Assembly (NCBI RefSeq): GCF_002205165.1
Contig: NZ_NIVS01000056.1
Coordinates: 1-64,000 of the forward strand
Reading direction: 5' to 3'
DNA length: 64,000 nucleotides
DNA from: Stenotrophomonas maltophilia
Lineage (GTDB): Bacteria; Pseudomonadota; Gammaproteobacteria; Xanthomonadales; Xanthomonadaceae
The notes under the pieces were generated by a model. That model did not search any database, was not told the origin of the DNA, and saw nothing but the letters and a program-made list of their open reading frames with translations. Every line of letters starts with the position of its first letter. The stretch's first letter is position 1. The position numbers were made by a program, and so were the translations under genes. Positions 38,536 to 50,928 of this stretch are shown piece by piece.

Positions 38536-39573
38536 ATGGCGCAGCAAACAATGAAGGCCCTGGTCAAACGCGAAGCCGCCAAGGGCATCTGGCTGGAAGA
38601 GGTTCCGGTCCCCACCCCCGGCCCGAACCAGGTCCTGATCAAGCTGGAAAAGACCGCCATCTGCGGTACCGACCTGCACATCTATCTGTGGGACGAGTGG
38701 AGCCAGCGCACGATCAAGCCGGGCCTGACCATCGGCCACGAGTTCGTCGGCCGCATCGCCGAGATCGGCCCGGGCGTAACCGGCTATGAGATCGGCCAGC
38801 GCGTCTCTGCCGAAGGGCACATCGTCTGCGGCCATTGCCGCAATTGCCGCGGTGGCCGCCAGCACCTGTGCCCGAACACCGTGGGCATCGGCGTGAACGT
38901 CAACGGCGCCTTCGCCGAATACATGGTGATGCCGGCCAGCAACCTGTGGCCGATCCCCGACCAGATCCCGTCCGAGCTGGCCGCCTTCTTCGATCCGTAC
39001 GGCAACGCCGCGCACTGCGCGCTGGAGTTCAACGTGATCGGCGAGGACGTTCTGATCACCGGCGCCGGCCCGATCGGCATCATCGCCGCGGGCATCTGCA
39101 AGCACATCGGTGCGCGCAACGTGGTGGTCACCGACGTCAACGATTTCCGCCTGAAGCTGGCCGCCGACATGGGCGCCACCCGCGTGGTCAACGTGTCCAA
39201 CACCTCGCTCAAGGACGTGATGAAGGAGCTGCACATGGAGGGCTTCGATGTGGGCCTGGAAATGAGCGGCAACCCGCGCGCGTTCAACGACATGCTCGAC
39301 TGCATGTACCACGGCGGCAAGATCGCCATGCTCGGCATCATGCCCAAGGGCGCTGGCTGCGACTGGGACAAGATCATCTTCAAGGGCCTGACCGTGCAGG
39401 GCATCTACGGCCGCAAGATGTACGAGACCTGGTACAAGATGACCCAGCTGGTGCTGTCCGGCTTCCCGCTGGGCAAGGTGATGACCCACCAGCTGCCGAT
39501 CGATGAGTTCCAGAAGGGCTTCGACCTGATGGAACAGGGCAAGGCCGGCAAGGTGGTGTTGAGCTGGAACTGA
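38536..39573 (+). CDS. tdh: L-threonine 3-dehydrogenase
   Basis: A 345-residue zinc-dependent medium-chain dehydrogenase. Catalytic-zinc Cys is in [10 protein letters not shown] with GHEFVGRI; structural-zinc Cys are in [15 protein letters not shown]; the NAD fold is [14 protein letters not shown]. It oxidises threonine to 2-amino-3-ketobutyrate, which Kbl then cleaves with CoA. Start MAQQTMKAL or the internal Met five codons later (340 residues, near the E. coli length) are both possible. kbl lies 1.1 kb downstream on the same strand. Confidence 0.95.
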   Translation: MAQQTMKALVKREAAKGIWLEEVPVPTPGPNQVLIKLEKTAICGTDLHIYLWDEWSQRTIKPGLTIGHEFVGRIAEIGPGVTGYEIGQRVSAEGHIVCGHCRNCRGGRQHLCPNTVGIGVNVNGAFAEYMVMPASNLWPIPDQIPSELAAFFDPYGNAAHCALEFNVIGEDVLITGAGPIGIIAAGICKHIGARNVVVTDVNDFRLKLAADMGATRVVNVSNTSLKDVMKELHMEGFDVGLEMSGNPRAFNDMLDCMYHGGKIAMLGIMPKGAGCDWDKIIFKGLTVQGIYGRKMYETWYKMTQLVLSGFPLGKVMTHQLPIDEFQKGFDLMEQGKAGKVVLSWN

Positions 39574-39696
39574 TCTGCTGTGCCTTCGGCACAGGTGATC
39601 AACGGACCATTCCACCTTCTCCCCGCGCCGTTGGCGCGCCCCCTTGAACAACAGGGGGCGGTTCTCCAGCAAGGGGCCGGTGTGAGGCCAGCATTG

Positions 39697-39724
39697 AAAA
39701 GGCGCCCATCCGGGCGCCTTTTTT
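39697..39724. terminator. Bidirectional terminator between tdh and the TorF-type porin gene
   Basis: An 11-bp stem AAAAGGCGCCC/GGGCGCCTTTT with an ATCC loop; T-runs are present in both readings. It ends tdh on the plus strand and the convergent porin gene on the minus strand. Confidence 0.88.
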
Positions 39725-39768
39725 GTTCGCGAGGTGGCCGGCGGTGCCCGGTGCCGGCCAGTGGCCGG

Positions 39769-40470
39769 CTACTTGCCCACTGCCACGGTGAACACCACGC
39801 GGTTGTCGGCCAGCTTGCCGGAGTTGTCGCGGCCGTTGCCGTCGGTGCCGTAGTAGCCCAGGCCCAGGTTGAACAGGCCGAACTGGCGGCTCACGCCGAC
39901 ATTCCAGTCGGTGTAATCCTTGGAAATGCCTTCCTCGAAGGTGCTGCGGCCGACGTTCGCGCTCAGGGTGAACTCCTGCGGCAGTGCCCACTCGCCGCCC
40001 ACGGCGTAGTACCACGCATCGGTGCCCGAATTGAACACGTCGTTGGTGTAGGTCACGGTCAGGCTGTACTGCTTGGCGAACGTGGTCTTGGTGATGAACT
40101 CGTTGTAGGCCAGCTCGCTGGAGCCCGGGTAGGTATAGCGGTTGAGCAGCAGGTCCAGGTTGACGTTGTCGGTCACGTCGAAGGCGTAGCCGATCAGGTA
40201 GTCGACCTCGGCATCCGGGCCGCCATCGCCGAAGTCCACACCCGAGCCCCAGACACCGGCGTACAGGCCGACCGGCGAGGTATAGGTAAAACCGGCCTGG
40301 ATCGTCGGATCCTCGTCGGTCTGGGACACACCACGGAACACGTAGTCCGAGACGCCGGTGACGTTCCAGCTGAAGGGAGAGGCGGCCTCGTCCTGGGCAC
40401 TGGCGGCGAACGGGGCAAGCAGGGCGGCGCAGAGCACAACGGCGGCGGTACAGCGCGTGGCGTGGTTCAT
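39769..40470 (-). CDS. TorF-family putative porin
   Basis: A 233-residue outer-membrane protein: signal peptide ending PFAASAQDEA, then a beta-barrel with alternating aromatic residues opening WNVTGVSDYVFRGVSQTDEDP, the diagnostic N-terminus of the TorF (formerly CHP02001) family. The substrate is unknown. It sits on the opposite strand between tdh and kbl, convergent with tdh. Confidence 0.87.
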   Translation of the reverse strand: MNHATRCTAAVVLCAALLAPFAASAQDEAASPFSWNVTGVSDYVFRGVSQTDEDPTIQAGFTYTSPVGLYAGVWGSGVDFGDGGPDAEVDYLIGYAFDVTDNVNLDLLLNRYTYPGSSELAYNEFITKTTFAKQYSLTVTYTNDVFNSGTDAWYYAVGGEWALPQEFTLSANVGRSTFEEGISKDYTDWNVGVSRQFGLFNLGLGYYGTDGNGRDNSGKLADNRVVFTVAVGK

Positions 40471-40664
40471 GCGGGGTCTCTCCAGACGTGGGGGTGGGCG
40501 GAACGGTGCGGTTTACAGTTTTTTAACCTGATTGATATTGCGATGCAACAATCACGTCTGCAACCGTCCCTCGCCCTGCGCCGCCCGGATCACCCGGCGG
40601 CGCAACCCGGCCGCTGCCTGCGACAGGTAAAATCCCCGGTTTCCCGTGCCGAAGACTGCCTGCC

Positions 40665-41876
<1,212 letters not shown>

Positions 41877-41930
41877 GTGCCCCAGCCGACCCACGGTCCG
41901 GCACGGCCGTCGCACCCGCGCGTCACGGAG

Positions 41931-42030
41931 GTAGAGCCGACCATTGGTCGGCTGCCTCTCGTCGCAGGCCATGAACATCCGACACGGGGGGCACGCCTTG
42001 CGTGCCCAGCCGACCAACGGTCGGCTCTAC
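41931..42030. repeat. Inverted pair of SMAG-like REP palindromes
   Basis: The left unit GTAGAGCCGACC-ATT-GGTCGGC begins at 41931; the right unit at 42008-42030 is the reverse arrangement GCCGACC-AAC-GGTCGGC-TCTAC. The head-to-head pair about 50 bp apart fits the dimeric form of REP elements in this genus. It lies between kbl and a convergent lipoprotein gene and can act as a transcript-end stem. Confidence 0.75.
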
Positions 42031-42055
42031 CGTCGGTGCGACGCGCGCGGCGGGG

Positions 42056-42400
42056 TTACTTCTTCTTTTTCTTCTTGTCCTGGGCCTGTTCTTTGCTGGC
42101 CACCACCACCGGTGCGGCGACCGGACCATCCTGGCCGTTGCCCTTTGCCACGCGGATACCGTTGGCCTTCATCCAGGCATCGAACTCATCGGCGCTCATG
42201 CGCTTGTCGCCATCGCTCATCAGAAAGCGGTAGCTGCCGCGGCCATCCAGCTCGGGAACCTTGACCTCCACGACCTTGTCGGTCACCGGCGGATCCTGCT
42301 TGGCGATCTGCTTGTGGCCGCCGCAGGCGGTCAGCAGCGCGGCCGGCAACAGCAGGCAGGCGCCACGGAAGAGGGAACGGTTGAGGGTACTGACGTGCAT
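42056..42400 (-). CDS. Small lipoprotein with lysine tail, function unknown
   Basis: A 114-residue protein with lipobox LLTAC at about residues 22-26 and a C-terminal run of six Lys. Its centre (MSDGDKRMSADEFDAWMKA) nearly matches a segment of the exported protein two genes upstream. GGGAG precedes the ATG. It is the last gene of a three-gene minus-strand group around an rluB-like gene. No known domain is recognised; the acidic-loop pattern only loosely resembles an EF-hand. Confidence 0.75.
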   Translation of the reverse strand: MHVSTLNRSLFRGACLLLPAALLTACGGHKQIAKQDPPVTDKVVEVKVPELDGRGSYRFLMSDGDKRMSADEFDAWMKANGIRVAKGNGQDGPVAAPVVVASKEQAQDKKKKKK

Positions 42401-42491
42401 GGTCTTACTCCCGGTATTGAACGGAACATCCCTTCGAAGGCCATCCATTGCCCGGGTCGAATGGCCTGCCACATGCCGGCAGGCCACGAGG

Positions 42492-43343
42492 TCACGGTGT
42501 GGCCGCGGCGCTGTCGGCCGCGGCATGAAGCAGATCCAGATCGTGTTGACTGAGCTCGCGCCAGGCGCCCTTGCCCAGGTCGCCCAGCGGCAGCTGGCCG
42601 ATCGCCACGCGCACCAGGCGCAGGACGTTGATGTCGAATGCAGCCAGCAGGCGGCGGATATGACGGTTGCGGCCTTCCTCCAGCACCACTTCCAGCCAGG
42701 CAGTCTTGTCGCCGCTGCGCAGCAGCGTGGCGCGTCGCGCGCGCAACCACTCCCCTTCGTCCTCGATCCCTGCGCACAACGCCTGCAGCTGCGCGGCGTC
42801 GGGAATGGCATCGATCTGGACGTGATAGGTCTTGTCCGGGCCGGTGGCCGGGTCGGTCAGGCGCGCGGCCCACTGCGGATCATTGCTGAACAGCAGCAGG
42901 CCTTCGCTGGCCTTGTCCAGGCGCCCAACGGGCGCGATCCACGGCAGCCCGGCGTCGTCGAAGCAGCGGTAGACCGTGTCGCGGCCGCGCTCGTCCTGCG
43001 CGGTGGTGACCAGCCCGCGCGGCTTGTTGAGCAGCAGATACACGCGCTTGGGGGCATCCAGCGGCTGGCCATCGACGCACACGTGATGACGCCCGTCGAT
43101 GATCGGAAATTCGGGGTTGTTGATGACACGGCCATCGACCGTGACCCGACCGTCGGCGATCCAGCGCGCGGCTTCGGTGCGCGAACACAGCCCGGCCTTG
43201 GAGAGCACCCGCGCCAGGCCATGGCGCGGTGCGCTTGCAGGGGCGTTCGGGGCGGTGCTGCGGGTGCCTGTTGCGGGGCTCGCACGCCGCTCGGGGCGGC
43301 GTGGTCGGGACGCGGTCGCGGCGGGTGGCCGGCGTGTCGTCAT
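42492..43343 (-). CDS. RsuA/RluB-family 23S rRNA pseudouridine synthase
   Basis: A 283-residue enzyme: a basic N-terminal extension of about 55 residues, an S4 RNA-binding domain (LARVLSKAGLCSRTEAARWI) and a catalytic domain with the Asp in APVGRLDKASEGLLLF, then KTYHVQID and EEGRNRHIRRLLAA. Family members RluB, RluE, RluF and RsuA modify single uridines; which one cannot be told reliably, though RluE or RluB is likely. The start MTTRRPP gives the family-like length; the open frame reaches further upstream into the neighbouring gene. Confidence 0.87.
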   Translation of the reverse strand: MTTRRPPAATASRPRRPERRASPATGTRSTAPNAPASAPRHGLARVLSKAGLCSRTEAARWIADGRVTVDGRVINNPEFPIIDGRHHVCVDGQPLDAPKRVYLLLNKPRGLVTTAQDERGRDTVYRCFDDAGLPWIAPVGRLDKASEGLLLFSNDPQWAARLTDPATGPDKTYHVQIDAIPDAAQLQALCAGIEDEGEWLRARRATLLRSGDKTAWLEVVLEEGRNRHIRRLLAAFDINVLRLVRVAIGQLPLGDLGKGAWRELSQHDLDLLHAAADSAAATP

Positions 43344-43362
43344 CGTGCTCCGCTCAGGCGGC

Positions 43363-43872
43363 TTACTTCTTGTCCGCCGGCTTGGTTTCGGCCGGTGCTT
43401 CGGTGGTGGCGGCGGGCACGGCCGCCGGTGCCGGGCGCGCCTTGACCACGCGCACACCGCGGGCCTTCATCCAGGCGTCGAATTCTTCGGCGGTCATGCG
43501 CTTGCCGTTCTGGCTCATGTCAAAGCGCCACGGCGTGTTGTCGAACTCGGTCTGCGGCTTGTAGGCGGCCGGATCATTCGGGTTGATCACCGGTGCGCTG
43601 GGGATTGCCTTGGCAATGTTCTGGCAGCCATCGATGCGCAGGCGCTGCAGCACGCGGTCCAGCGACTGTTCCTGGTCGAAGTTGGAGGTCAGCACGCCAG
43701 CGGGCATGCCCAGCTGCACGTTGCGGATGTACAGCTCTTCGGCAACCGGTGCGATCGCGGTGGCCGGCAGCGGCAGCGGCGATGCGCTGACAGGTGCCGA
43801 ACAGTCCACGGCAGCGTGGGCGGCGGGAACCAGGGCCAGGCCAAGCGCGGCGGCCAGTGCAAAACGCTGCAT
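43363..43872 (-). CDS. Small exported protein with shared EFDAWMKA motif
   Basis: A 169-residue product with signal peptide MQRFALAAALGLALVPAAHA. The mature part has two Cys that may pair, and near the C-terminus the segment NGKRMTAEEFDAWMKARGVRV, which recurs in the lipoprotein downstream of the rluB-like gene. It ends in an Ala/Pro/Glu-rich tail. An upstream Met three codons earlier is an alternative start. The rluB-like gene begins 19 bp downstream. Function unknown. Confidence 0.72.
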   Translation of the reverse strand: MQRFALAAALGLALVPAAHAAVDCSAPVSASPLPLPATAIAPVAEELYIRNVQLGMPAGVLTSNFDQEQSLDRVLQRLRIDGCQNIAKAIPSAPVINPNDPAAYKPQTEFDNTPWRFDMSQNGKRMTAEEFDAWMKARGVRVVKARPAPAAVPAATTEAPAETKPADKK

Positions 43873-44003
43873 GGGATGCATCCAGGAAGGGGTCGACGCG
43901 GCGAGTTTAACAGCGCCACAACGTCTTTCAAGCGCCACCTTCAATGAATACGGCAACTTGTTGGATTTATTGTTGATTTCCGGGTTTCGGGACAACCAGG
44001 GAC

Positions 44004-44036
44004 AAAAAAAACAGGGCCCGGCAATGCCGGGCCCTG
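44004..44036 (-). terminator. Terminator of the OmpA-family gene
   Basis: An 11-bp stem CAGGGCCCGGC/GCCGGGCCCTG with a 3-nt loop, followed on the minus strand by eight T residues. Confidence 0.95.
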
Positions 44037-44062
44037 CTTATGAGACTGTACTGCCAGAAGGA

Positions 44063-45154
44063 TTAGTTCTGGACGTTCAGCTCGGTACGACGGTTCTTGG
44101 CGCGACCTTCCGGGTTGTCCGAACCATCCGGGTTGGTGTTCGGCGCAATCGGGCGGCTCTCGCCGTAACCGATCGGACCGACCAGACGCGAAGCGTCAAC
44201 GCCGTTCTGGGTCAGGTAGTTGTACACCGAGGTGGCACGACGCTCGGACAGCTTCTGGTTGTAAGCGTCGGTACCCTTGGAATCGGTGTGACCGGCCACT
44301 TCAACGCGCAGATCCGGGTAACGCTTCAGGATTTCCGAAGCTTCGCTCAGGATCGCAACCGCGTCCGGACGCAGGTTCGACTTATCGAAGTCGAAGTTCA
44401 CGCCCTTCAGATCGATCGACACCGGGACCGGGCAACCGTCCGGACCGATGGTCTGACCCGGCTGCGAGTTCGGGCACTTGTCGTCGCAGTTGTTGACGCC
44501 GTCACCGTCGTCATCCAGATCGGCGCAGCTCGGCGCAACCGGAGCCGGAGCCGGCACGGCAGCAACCGGGGCCGGGCCCAGCGGGATCACGACGCCGACC
44601 GAAGCCAGCACGTCGCCGAACCAGTCTTCGCTCGGAGCAGCAATGCTCTGGTCGTCGAAGTCAGCGCGGTAGGCCACTTCGGCACGCACAGCGACGCGCT
44701 TTTCGAAGGTGGTCTGCAGACCGACGCCGAGCTTGGCGGCGAAGTTGCCGTCCTTGCGCTCACGCGGACCGTTGGTGTTCAGCGCTGCGTACTCTTCTTC
44801 CGACTTCTGGTAGCCCAGGCCGAACAGCAGGTACGGGTTCCAGCCGCGGCCTTCCTGGATGAAGTGGCGACGCAGGTCGAGCGAGGCGCCGTACTGGCTC
44901 CAGTTCAGATCCTGGTTGGCATCGAAGTTCGGGTTCTGGTAGTTCAGCTCGCCGTCCAGCGACCAGTTGGGGCTGATGAACTTACCGAGGCCCAGGGTAA
45001 CGAACGGAGCGTCGTTGGTCAGACGGTCGCTATCCTGGAAGTTGAAGCCGGCCGAACCGGTCAGGTACCAGCGGTCGTCAAAATCCTGCGCCGATGCAGC
45101 CTGGGCGAAAGCCAGACCGCCCAGCAGCGCGGCAGTGAGGATCTTCTTGTTCAT
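44063..45154 (-). CDS. OmpA-family outer-membrane protein
   Basis: A 363-residue protein: signal peptide MNKKILTAALLGGLAFAQAASA, an eight-strand barrel of about 170 residues, a Pro/Ala hinge, a Ca-binding TSP3-like repeat (DLDDDGDGVNNCDDKCPNS) with paired Cys, and a C-terminal OmpA peptidoglycan-binding domain (VNFDFDKSNLRPDA, VAGHTDSKGTDAYNQKLSERRA). It anchors the outer membrane to the cell wall. A strong terminator follows, and a 372-bp upstream region is shared with a divergent gene, fitting a highly expressed gene. Confidence 0.93.
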   Translation of the reverse strand: MNKKILTAALLGGLAFAQAASAQDFDDRWYLTGSAGFNFQDSDRLTNDAPFVTLGLGKFISPNWSLDGELNYQNPNFDANQDLNWSQYGASLDLRRHFIQEGRGWNPYLLFGLGYQKSEEEYAALNTNGPRERKDGNFAAKLGVGLQTTFEKRVAVRAEVAYRADFDDQSIAAPSEDWFGDVLASVGVVIPLGPAPVAAVPAPAPVAPSCADLDDDGDGVNNCDDKCPNSQPGQTIGPDGCPVPVSIDLKGVNFDFDKSNLRPDAVAILSEASEILKRYPDLRVEVAGHTDSKGTDAYNQKLSERRATSVYNYLTQNGVDASRLVGPIGYGESRPIAPNTNPDGSDNPEGRAKNRRTELNVQN

Positions 45155-45256
45155 TGAGTACAGCTCCTATTTCGGGGGTATGAAACCGGTAGAGGCATGG
45201 GCCAGCACTACTGCGTCGTTTTCAGACTGCCGATTCAGCACGCCACCGCCGCGAAC

Positions 45257-45287
45257 ATTATGCTCAGGCGAGTGAAGGTGATGTTAA
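45257..45287 (-). promoter_or_regulatory. Possible sigma-70 promoter of the OmpA-family gene
   Basis: On the minus strand TTAACA (45287-45282) and CATAAT (45262-45257) are separated by 19 bp, which is long for a sigma-70 spacer. The rest of the 372-bp gap 45155-45526 is relatively AT-rich and has no open frame. Confidence 0.3.
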
Positions 45288-45526
45288 CAGTCCCGTAACA
45301 TGTGAAGACGACCGCCAGACCTCTACCGGGTCCAGCTGGTGGCACCCTATACAGGTTGATGAAATTCCGCAAGACCCAGCAATGACAAGGGTTTTGCCTA
45401 ATTCAGGCGACGTCGCGACACATTTTTCACGTTAGGGTTCAAATCGCGTAAGCGCCTTGATTCAGCGCAAAAACAGCCACGTCGTGATCCGTATGATGGA
45501 GAGGATTCCCCCGATCCGGAGCCGAC

Positions 45527-46552
45527 ATGAAAGCCGTGGGACTGACCCGATATCTGCCGATCGAAGACCCCTCTGCGCTGCAGGACGTGAATATCGCAAC
45601 ACCGGGCGAGCCGCAGGGACGCGACCTGCTGGTCCGAATCCATGCTGTTTCCGTCAATCCCGTGGATACCAAACAGCGTGCGCCACGCGCGCAGCAGGAG
45701 CATCCGCCGCGGATACTGGGCTACGACGCCGCCGGTGTCGTGGAAGCGGTGGGCCCGGAAGTCACCGCCTTCGCACCCGGCGATGAGGTGTATTACGCGG
45801 GCGACGTGACCCGCCCCGGTTGCAATGCGCAGTATCAGTGGGTGGACGAGCGCCTGGTCGGGCGCAAACCCACCACGCTGGATTTCGCCGAGGCCGCGGC
45901 GTTGCCGCTGACCACGCTGACCGCCTGGGAACTGCTGTTCCAGCGCATGCCGCTGCACTTTGAAGACCGCCGCCATCGTGGCCAGCACCTGCTGATCATC
46001 GGCGGCGCCGGCGGTGTCGGTTCGATCGCCATCCAGCTGGCACGGCATGCCGGCTTCACCGTGATCGCCACCGCCTCGCGTGAGCAAACCCGCGCGTGGT
46101 GCCTGCAGATGGGCGCCGACCACGTGATCGATCATCGCCAACCGCTGGCCGCGCAACTGCAGGCATTGGGCGTCGCGCAGGTGCAGGTCGCACTGAATCT
46201 GGCCGACACCGACCACTACTGGGACGCGCTGGGCGAGCTGCTGGCCCCGCAGGGACATGTAGGGCTGATCGTCGAGCCGCGCGGACCGCTGCGCATCGGC
46301 GATCCGTACAAGGCCAAGTGCATTGGCATCCATTGGGAATTCATGTTTGCGCGCTCGCGCTTCCAGACCGCCGACATGATCGAGCAGCACTGCATCCTGA
46401 GCCGCGCTGCCAGCCTGATCGACGCCGGCGAACTGCGCACCACCGCGCACACGCACCTGGGCATCATCAATGCGGCGAATCTGCGCGAGGCACACCGGCG
46501 ACTGGAATGCGGCGGCGTGATCGGCAAACTGGTGCTGTCCGGCTGGGAATAA
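45527..46552 (+). CDS. Zinc-type alcohol dehydrogenase-like/quinone oxidoreductase family protein
   Basis: A 341-residue medium-chain dehydrogenase beginning MKAVGLTRYLPIEDPSAL. It has the GYDAAGVVEAVGPEVTAF segment and the NAD(P)-binding loop IIGGAGGVGSIAIQLAR. Catalytic-zinc Cys ligands are absent, as in the zeta-crystallin/quinone oxidoreductase branch. It probably reduces quinones or enones with NADPH. It is divergent from the OmpA gene; GGAG precedes the ATG. Confidence 0.85.
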   Translation: MKAVGLTRYLPIEDPSALQDVNIATPGEPQGRDLLVRIHAVSVNPVDTKQRAPRAQQEHPPRILGYDAAGVVEAVGPEVTAFAPGDEVYYAGDVTRPGCNAQYQWVDERLVGRKPTTLDFAEAAALPLTTLTAWELLFQRMPLHFEDRRHRGQHLLIIGGAGGVGSIAIQLARHAGFTVIATASREQTRAWCLQMGADHVIDHRQPLAAQLQALGVAQVQVALNLADTDHYWDALGELLAPQGHVGLIVEPRGPLRIGDPYKAKCIGIHWEFMFARSRFQTADMIEQHCILSRAASLIDAGELRTTAHTHLGIINAANLREAHRRLECGGVIGKLVLSGWE

Positions 46553-46650
46553 TCGCGCGGCAACGTGTCAGCGCACTTTCGCGCGCATCTGTATCTGTCG
46601 GCGGTGCGCAGTGCCGCCTACAGTCAGCGGCCCTTCCGGTGATACCCGTC

Positions 46651-47262
46651 ATGCCCACCTCCCTGCCCCTGCGCCTGCTGCAACTTCTGCTCGGTCTGTT
46701 CCTGTATGGCTTCGGCGCGGCGGTGATGATCCGCGCGGCGATCGGCGTGGCGCCCTGGGATGTGCTTTCCCAGGGCATCGCGCTGCAGACGCCGCTGTCC
46801 TTCGGCGTGGCCACCAATGTGATCGGCGCGCTGGTGCTGCTGCTGTGGTGGCCGATCCGGCAGAAGCCGGGCCTGGGCACGGTACTGAACGTGATGCTGA
46901 TCGGCCCCAGCGCGCAGTTCGGGCTGTGGCTGCTGCCGGAGGTGCATGGCCTGGCCTGGCAGATCCCGATGTTTGCCTGCGGTTTGCTGCTGGTCGCGCT
47001 CGCCACCGGCCTGTATATCGGCGCGCGCTTCGGCCCCGGCCCGCGCGATGGCCTGATGACCGGCCTGCACGCCCGCACCGGCTGGCCGATCTGGATCGTG
47101 CGCAGCGCGATCGAAGGCACGGTGTTGCTGATCGGCTGGTGGCTGGGCGGCAACGTCGGGGTGGGCACCCTTGCTTTCGCGCTGCTGATCGGCCCGCTGT
47201 GTGGGCTCACCCTGCCGCTGTTCGGCATCCGCAAGCCCGCCCCGGCCGCCGCCACACCCTGA
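46651..47262 (+). CDS. YczE/YitT-like multipass membrane protein
   Basis: A 203-residue protein with five or six hydrophobic segments and the family-typical GVAPWDVLSQGIA near residue 32 and GPRDGLMTGLHARTG near 130. Function is unknown; Bacillus YczE affects lipopeptide synthetase activity. The start MPTSLPLRL follows a 98-bp gap after the dehydrogenase gene. Confidence 0.8.
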   Translation: MPTSLPLRLLQLLLGLFLYGFGAAVMIRAAIGVAPWDVLSQGIALQTPLSFGVATNVIGALVLLLWWPIRQKPGLGTVLNVMLIGPSAQFGLWLLPEVHGLAWQIPMFACGLLLVALATGLYIGARFGPGPRDGLMTGLHARTGWPIWIVRSAIEGTVLLIGWWLGGNVGVGTLAFALLIGPLCGLTLPLFGIRKPAPAAATP

Positions 47263-49401
<2,139 letters not shown>

Positions 49402-49426
49402 TCCGGGTCCACACGGACCTGAATAC

Positions 49427-49451
49427 GGGGCTGAACCGCCGATTCAGCCCC
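49427..49451. other. Hairpin downstream of fadH
   Basis: GGGGCTGAA and TTCAGCCCC arms with a 7-nt loop, 25 bp after the fadH stop; no T-run follows. It may protect the fadH transcript end. The remaining sequence up to 49693 contains no gene I can support. Confidence 0.5.
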
Positions 49452-49693
49452 ACCTCCGAACCTGAATGTCAAGCTTTCGGGTTCAGGATGTATTGGGAAA
49501 TCCCCCCCTATCGTGCGCCAACTTTCCCGCTCACCACCCAGTTCGAGTGAGCGCGCGGACCCCACGTCTTCTTTCGGGTCCGCCCCCGGGCGGCCCCGAT
49601 GGTCGCCTCCCCATGACGCCAAGTCGTACCCACGCCCCGTCCGCACGATCGGATGGAACAGCCAGGTGCGGCCCACACGGAGCAAGGAGATTT

Positions 49694-50152
49694 ATGAAAC
49701 TGGCCTGGATTCTCTGGCTGTCACAGTTGTTGCCGCAGCCTGCCGCCGATTCGTTGTGCCTGAGCACGACCGTCTACCTCGAAGCGCGTGACCAGACCCT
49801 GCGCGGCCAGCAAGCCGTCGCGGAAGTGGCCCTGCGCCGCCTGGACAGCGGCCTCTGGGGCGACTCGATGTGCCAGGTGGTGACCGCGCGCAAGCAGTTC
49901 GCCCCGACCATCGTCGCGCCCGGCACCCAGCTCGGCAACGCCGATGCCTGGCAGGAAGCGATGACCGTCGCCTTCGACGCCGAACGCAACTGGGCCCTGC
50001 CGGCCGGTGAGCGCAAGGAGATCGTGCCCGGCGCCAGCCACTTCGCGGCCCTGGCGATCGCCAACCCGAGCTGGCGCAATGCCTACCAGGTGGCCACGAT
50101 CGGCGATCACACCTTCTACCGCGTGCAGAAACTCAAGCCACGCGCGTCGTAA
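49694..50152 (+). CDS. SleB-like cell-wall hydrolase, exported
   Basis: A 152-residue protein with a short hydrophobic leader (MKLAWILWLSQLLPQPAADS) and the Hydrolase_2 opening LCLSTTVYLEARDQTLRGQQAVAEVALRR, where the Glu after TVYL is the presumed catalytic acid of SleB/CwlJ-type lytic enzymes. Two Cys in the mature part could form a disulfide. AAGGAG 7 nt before the ATG sets the start. In a non-sporulating organism a peptidoglycan-remodelling role is likely. Confidence 0.8.
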   Translation: MKLAWILWLSQLLPQPAADSLCLSTTVYLEARDQTLRGQQAVAEVALRRLDSGLWGDSMCQVVTARKQFAPTIVAPGTQLGNADAWQEAMTVAFDAERNWALPAGERKEIVPGASHFAALAIANPSWRNAYQVATIGDHTFYRVQKLKPRAS

Positions 50153-50241
50153 CGATCTGTTACGGCCATACCGTTGAGGATGCGGGGCCGGCTCTGGAAT
50201 AGTGGGCGGCTCACCTTCCAACCATCCGCAACGGAGTTCCC

Positions 50242-50853
50242 ATGAAGCTGTACAGCAAGCCCGGAGCCTGCTCCACCGCCGATCACATCGCCCTGCAGTG
50301 GACCGGCCAGCCGTTCGAGGTGGAACTGCTCGACAAGGACACCCTGAAGGCGCCGCCGTTCCTTGCCCTCAATCCGGCCGGCTCGGTGCCGGTGGTGGTC
50401 GATGGCGATTTCGTGCTGACCCAGAACGCGGCCATCATGGGCTACATCGCCGATACCTACCCGCAGGCCGGCCTGACCGGTGACGGCAGCCCGAAGCAGC
50501 GCGCCGAAGCCACCCGCTGGCTGTCCTTCGTCAACTCCGACCTGCACCCGGCGTTCAAGCCGCTGTTCGGGCCGGGCACCTTCATCGAAGACGACACCCA
50601 GTACGACGCGCTCCGCGCCGCCGCCCGCAAGCGCCTGCGCGCCCTGTTCGAGCGCGCCGATGCGCAGTTGGCCGACCGCCCCTGGCTGGCCGGCTTCCGC
50701 AGCTTCGCCGATCCGTACTTCTACATCACCCTGCGCTGGGCGGCGGGCGCGAAGATCGACCTGAGCGGCCTGGACAACCTTGCCGCCTTCAAGCAGCGCA
50801 TGGAAGCCGATGCGGGCGTGCAGGCGGCGCTGAACGCGGAAGGCCTGAGCTGA
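50242..50853 (+). CDS. Glutathione S-transferase
   Basis: A 203-residue cytosolic enzyme: thioredoxin-like N-domain MKLYSKPGACSTADHIAL with the catalytic Cys/Ser-Thr region of beta-class GSTs, NPAGSVPVVV with cis-Pro, then an all-helical C-domain ending GVQAALNAEGLS. It conjugates or reduces substrates with glutathione. Monocistronic, with a terminator 30 bp downstream. Confidence 0.9.
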   Translation: MKLYSKPGACSTADHIALQWTGQPFEVELLDKDTLKAPPFLALNPAGSVPVVVDGDFVLTQNAAIMGYIADTYPQAGLTGDGSPKQRAEATRWLSFVNSDLHPAFKPLFGPGTFIEDDTQYDALRAAARKRLRALFERADAQLADRPWLAGFRSFADPYFYITLRWAAGAKIDLSGLDNLAAFKQRMEADAGVQAALNAEGLS

Positions 50854-50883
50854 CCGGCGCGGCTGACCTGGACGTATAAGAAG

Positions 50884-50907
50884 AAGCCCGGCAGTGCCGG
50901 GCTTTTT
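50884..50907 (+). terminator. Terminator of the glutathione S-transferase gene
   Basis: AAGCCCGGC/GCCGGGCTT stem with a 3-nt loop and five T residues. Confidence 0.9.
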
Positions 50908-50928
50908 CGTTTCCAGCGCGCGGGGCGA

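Noticed and set aside
42195..42260. EF-hand in the small lipoprotein (SDGDKRMSADEF) and its relative at 43363
   Set aside because: Loop positions 1 and 6 are wrong (Met, Lys) and the second protein lacks the acidic residues; only a loose resemblance.
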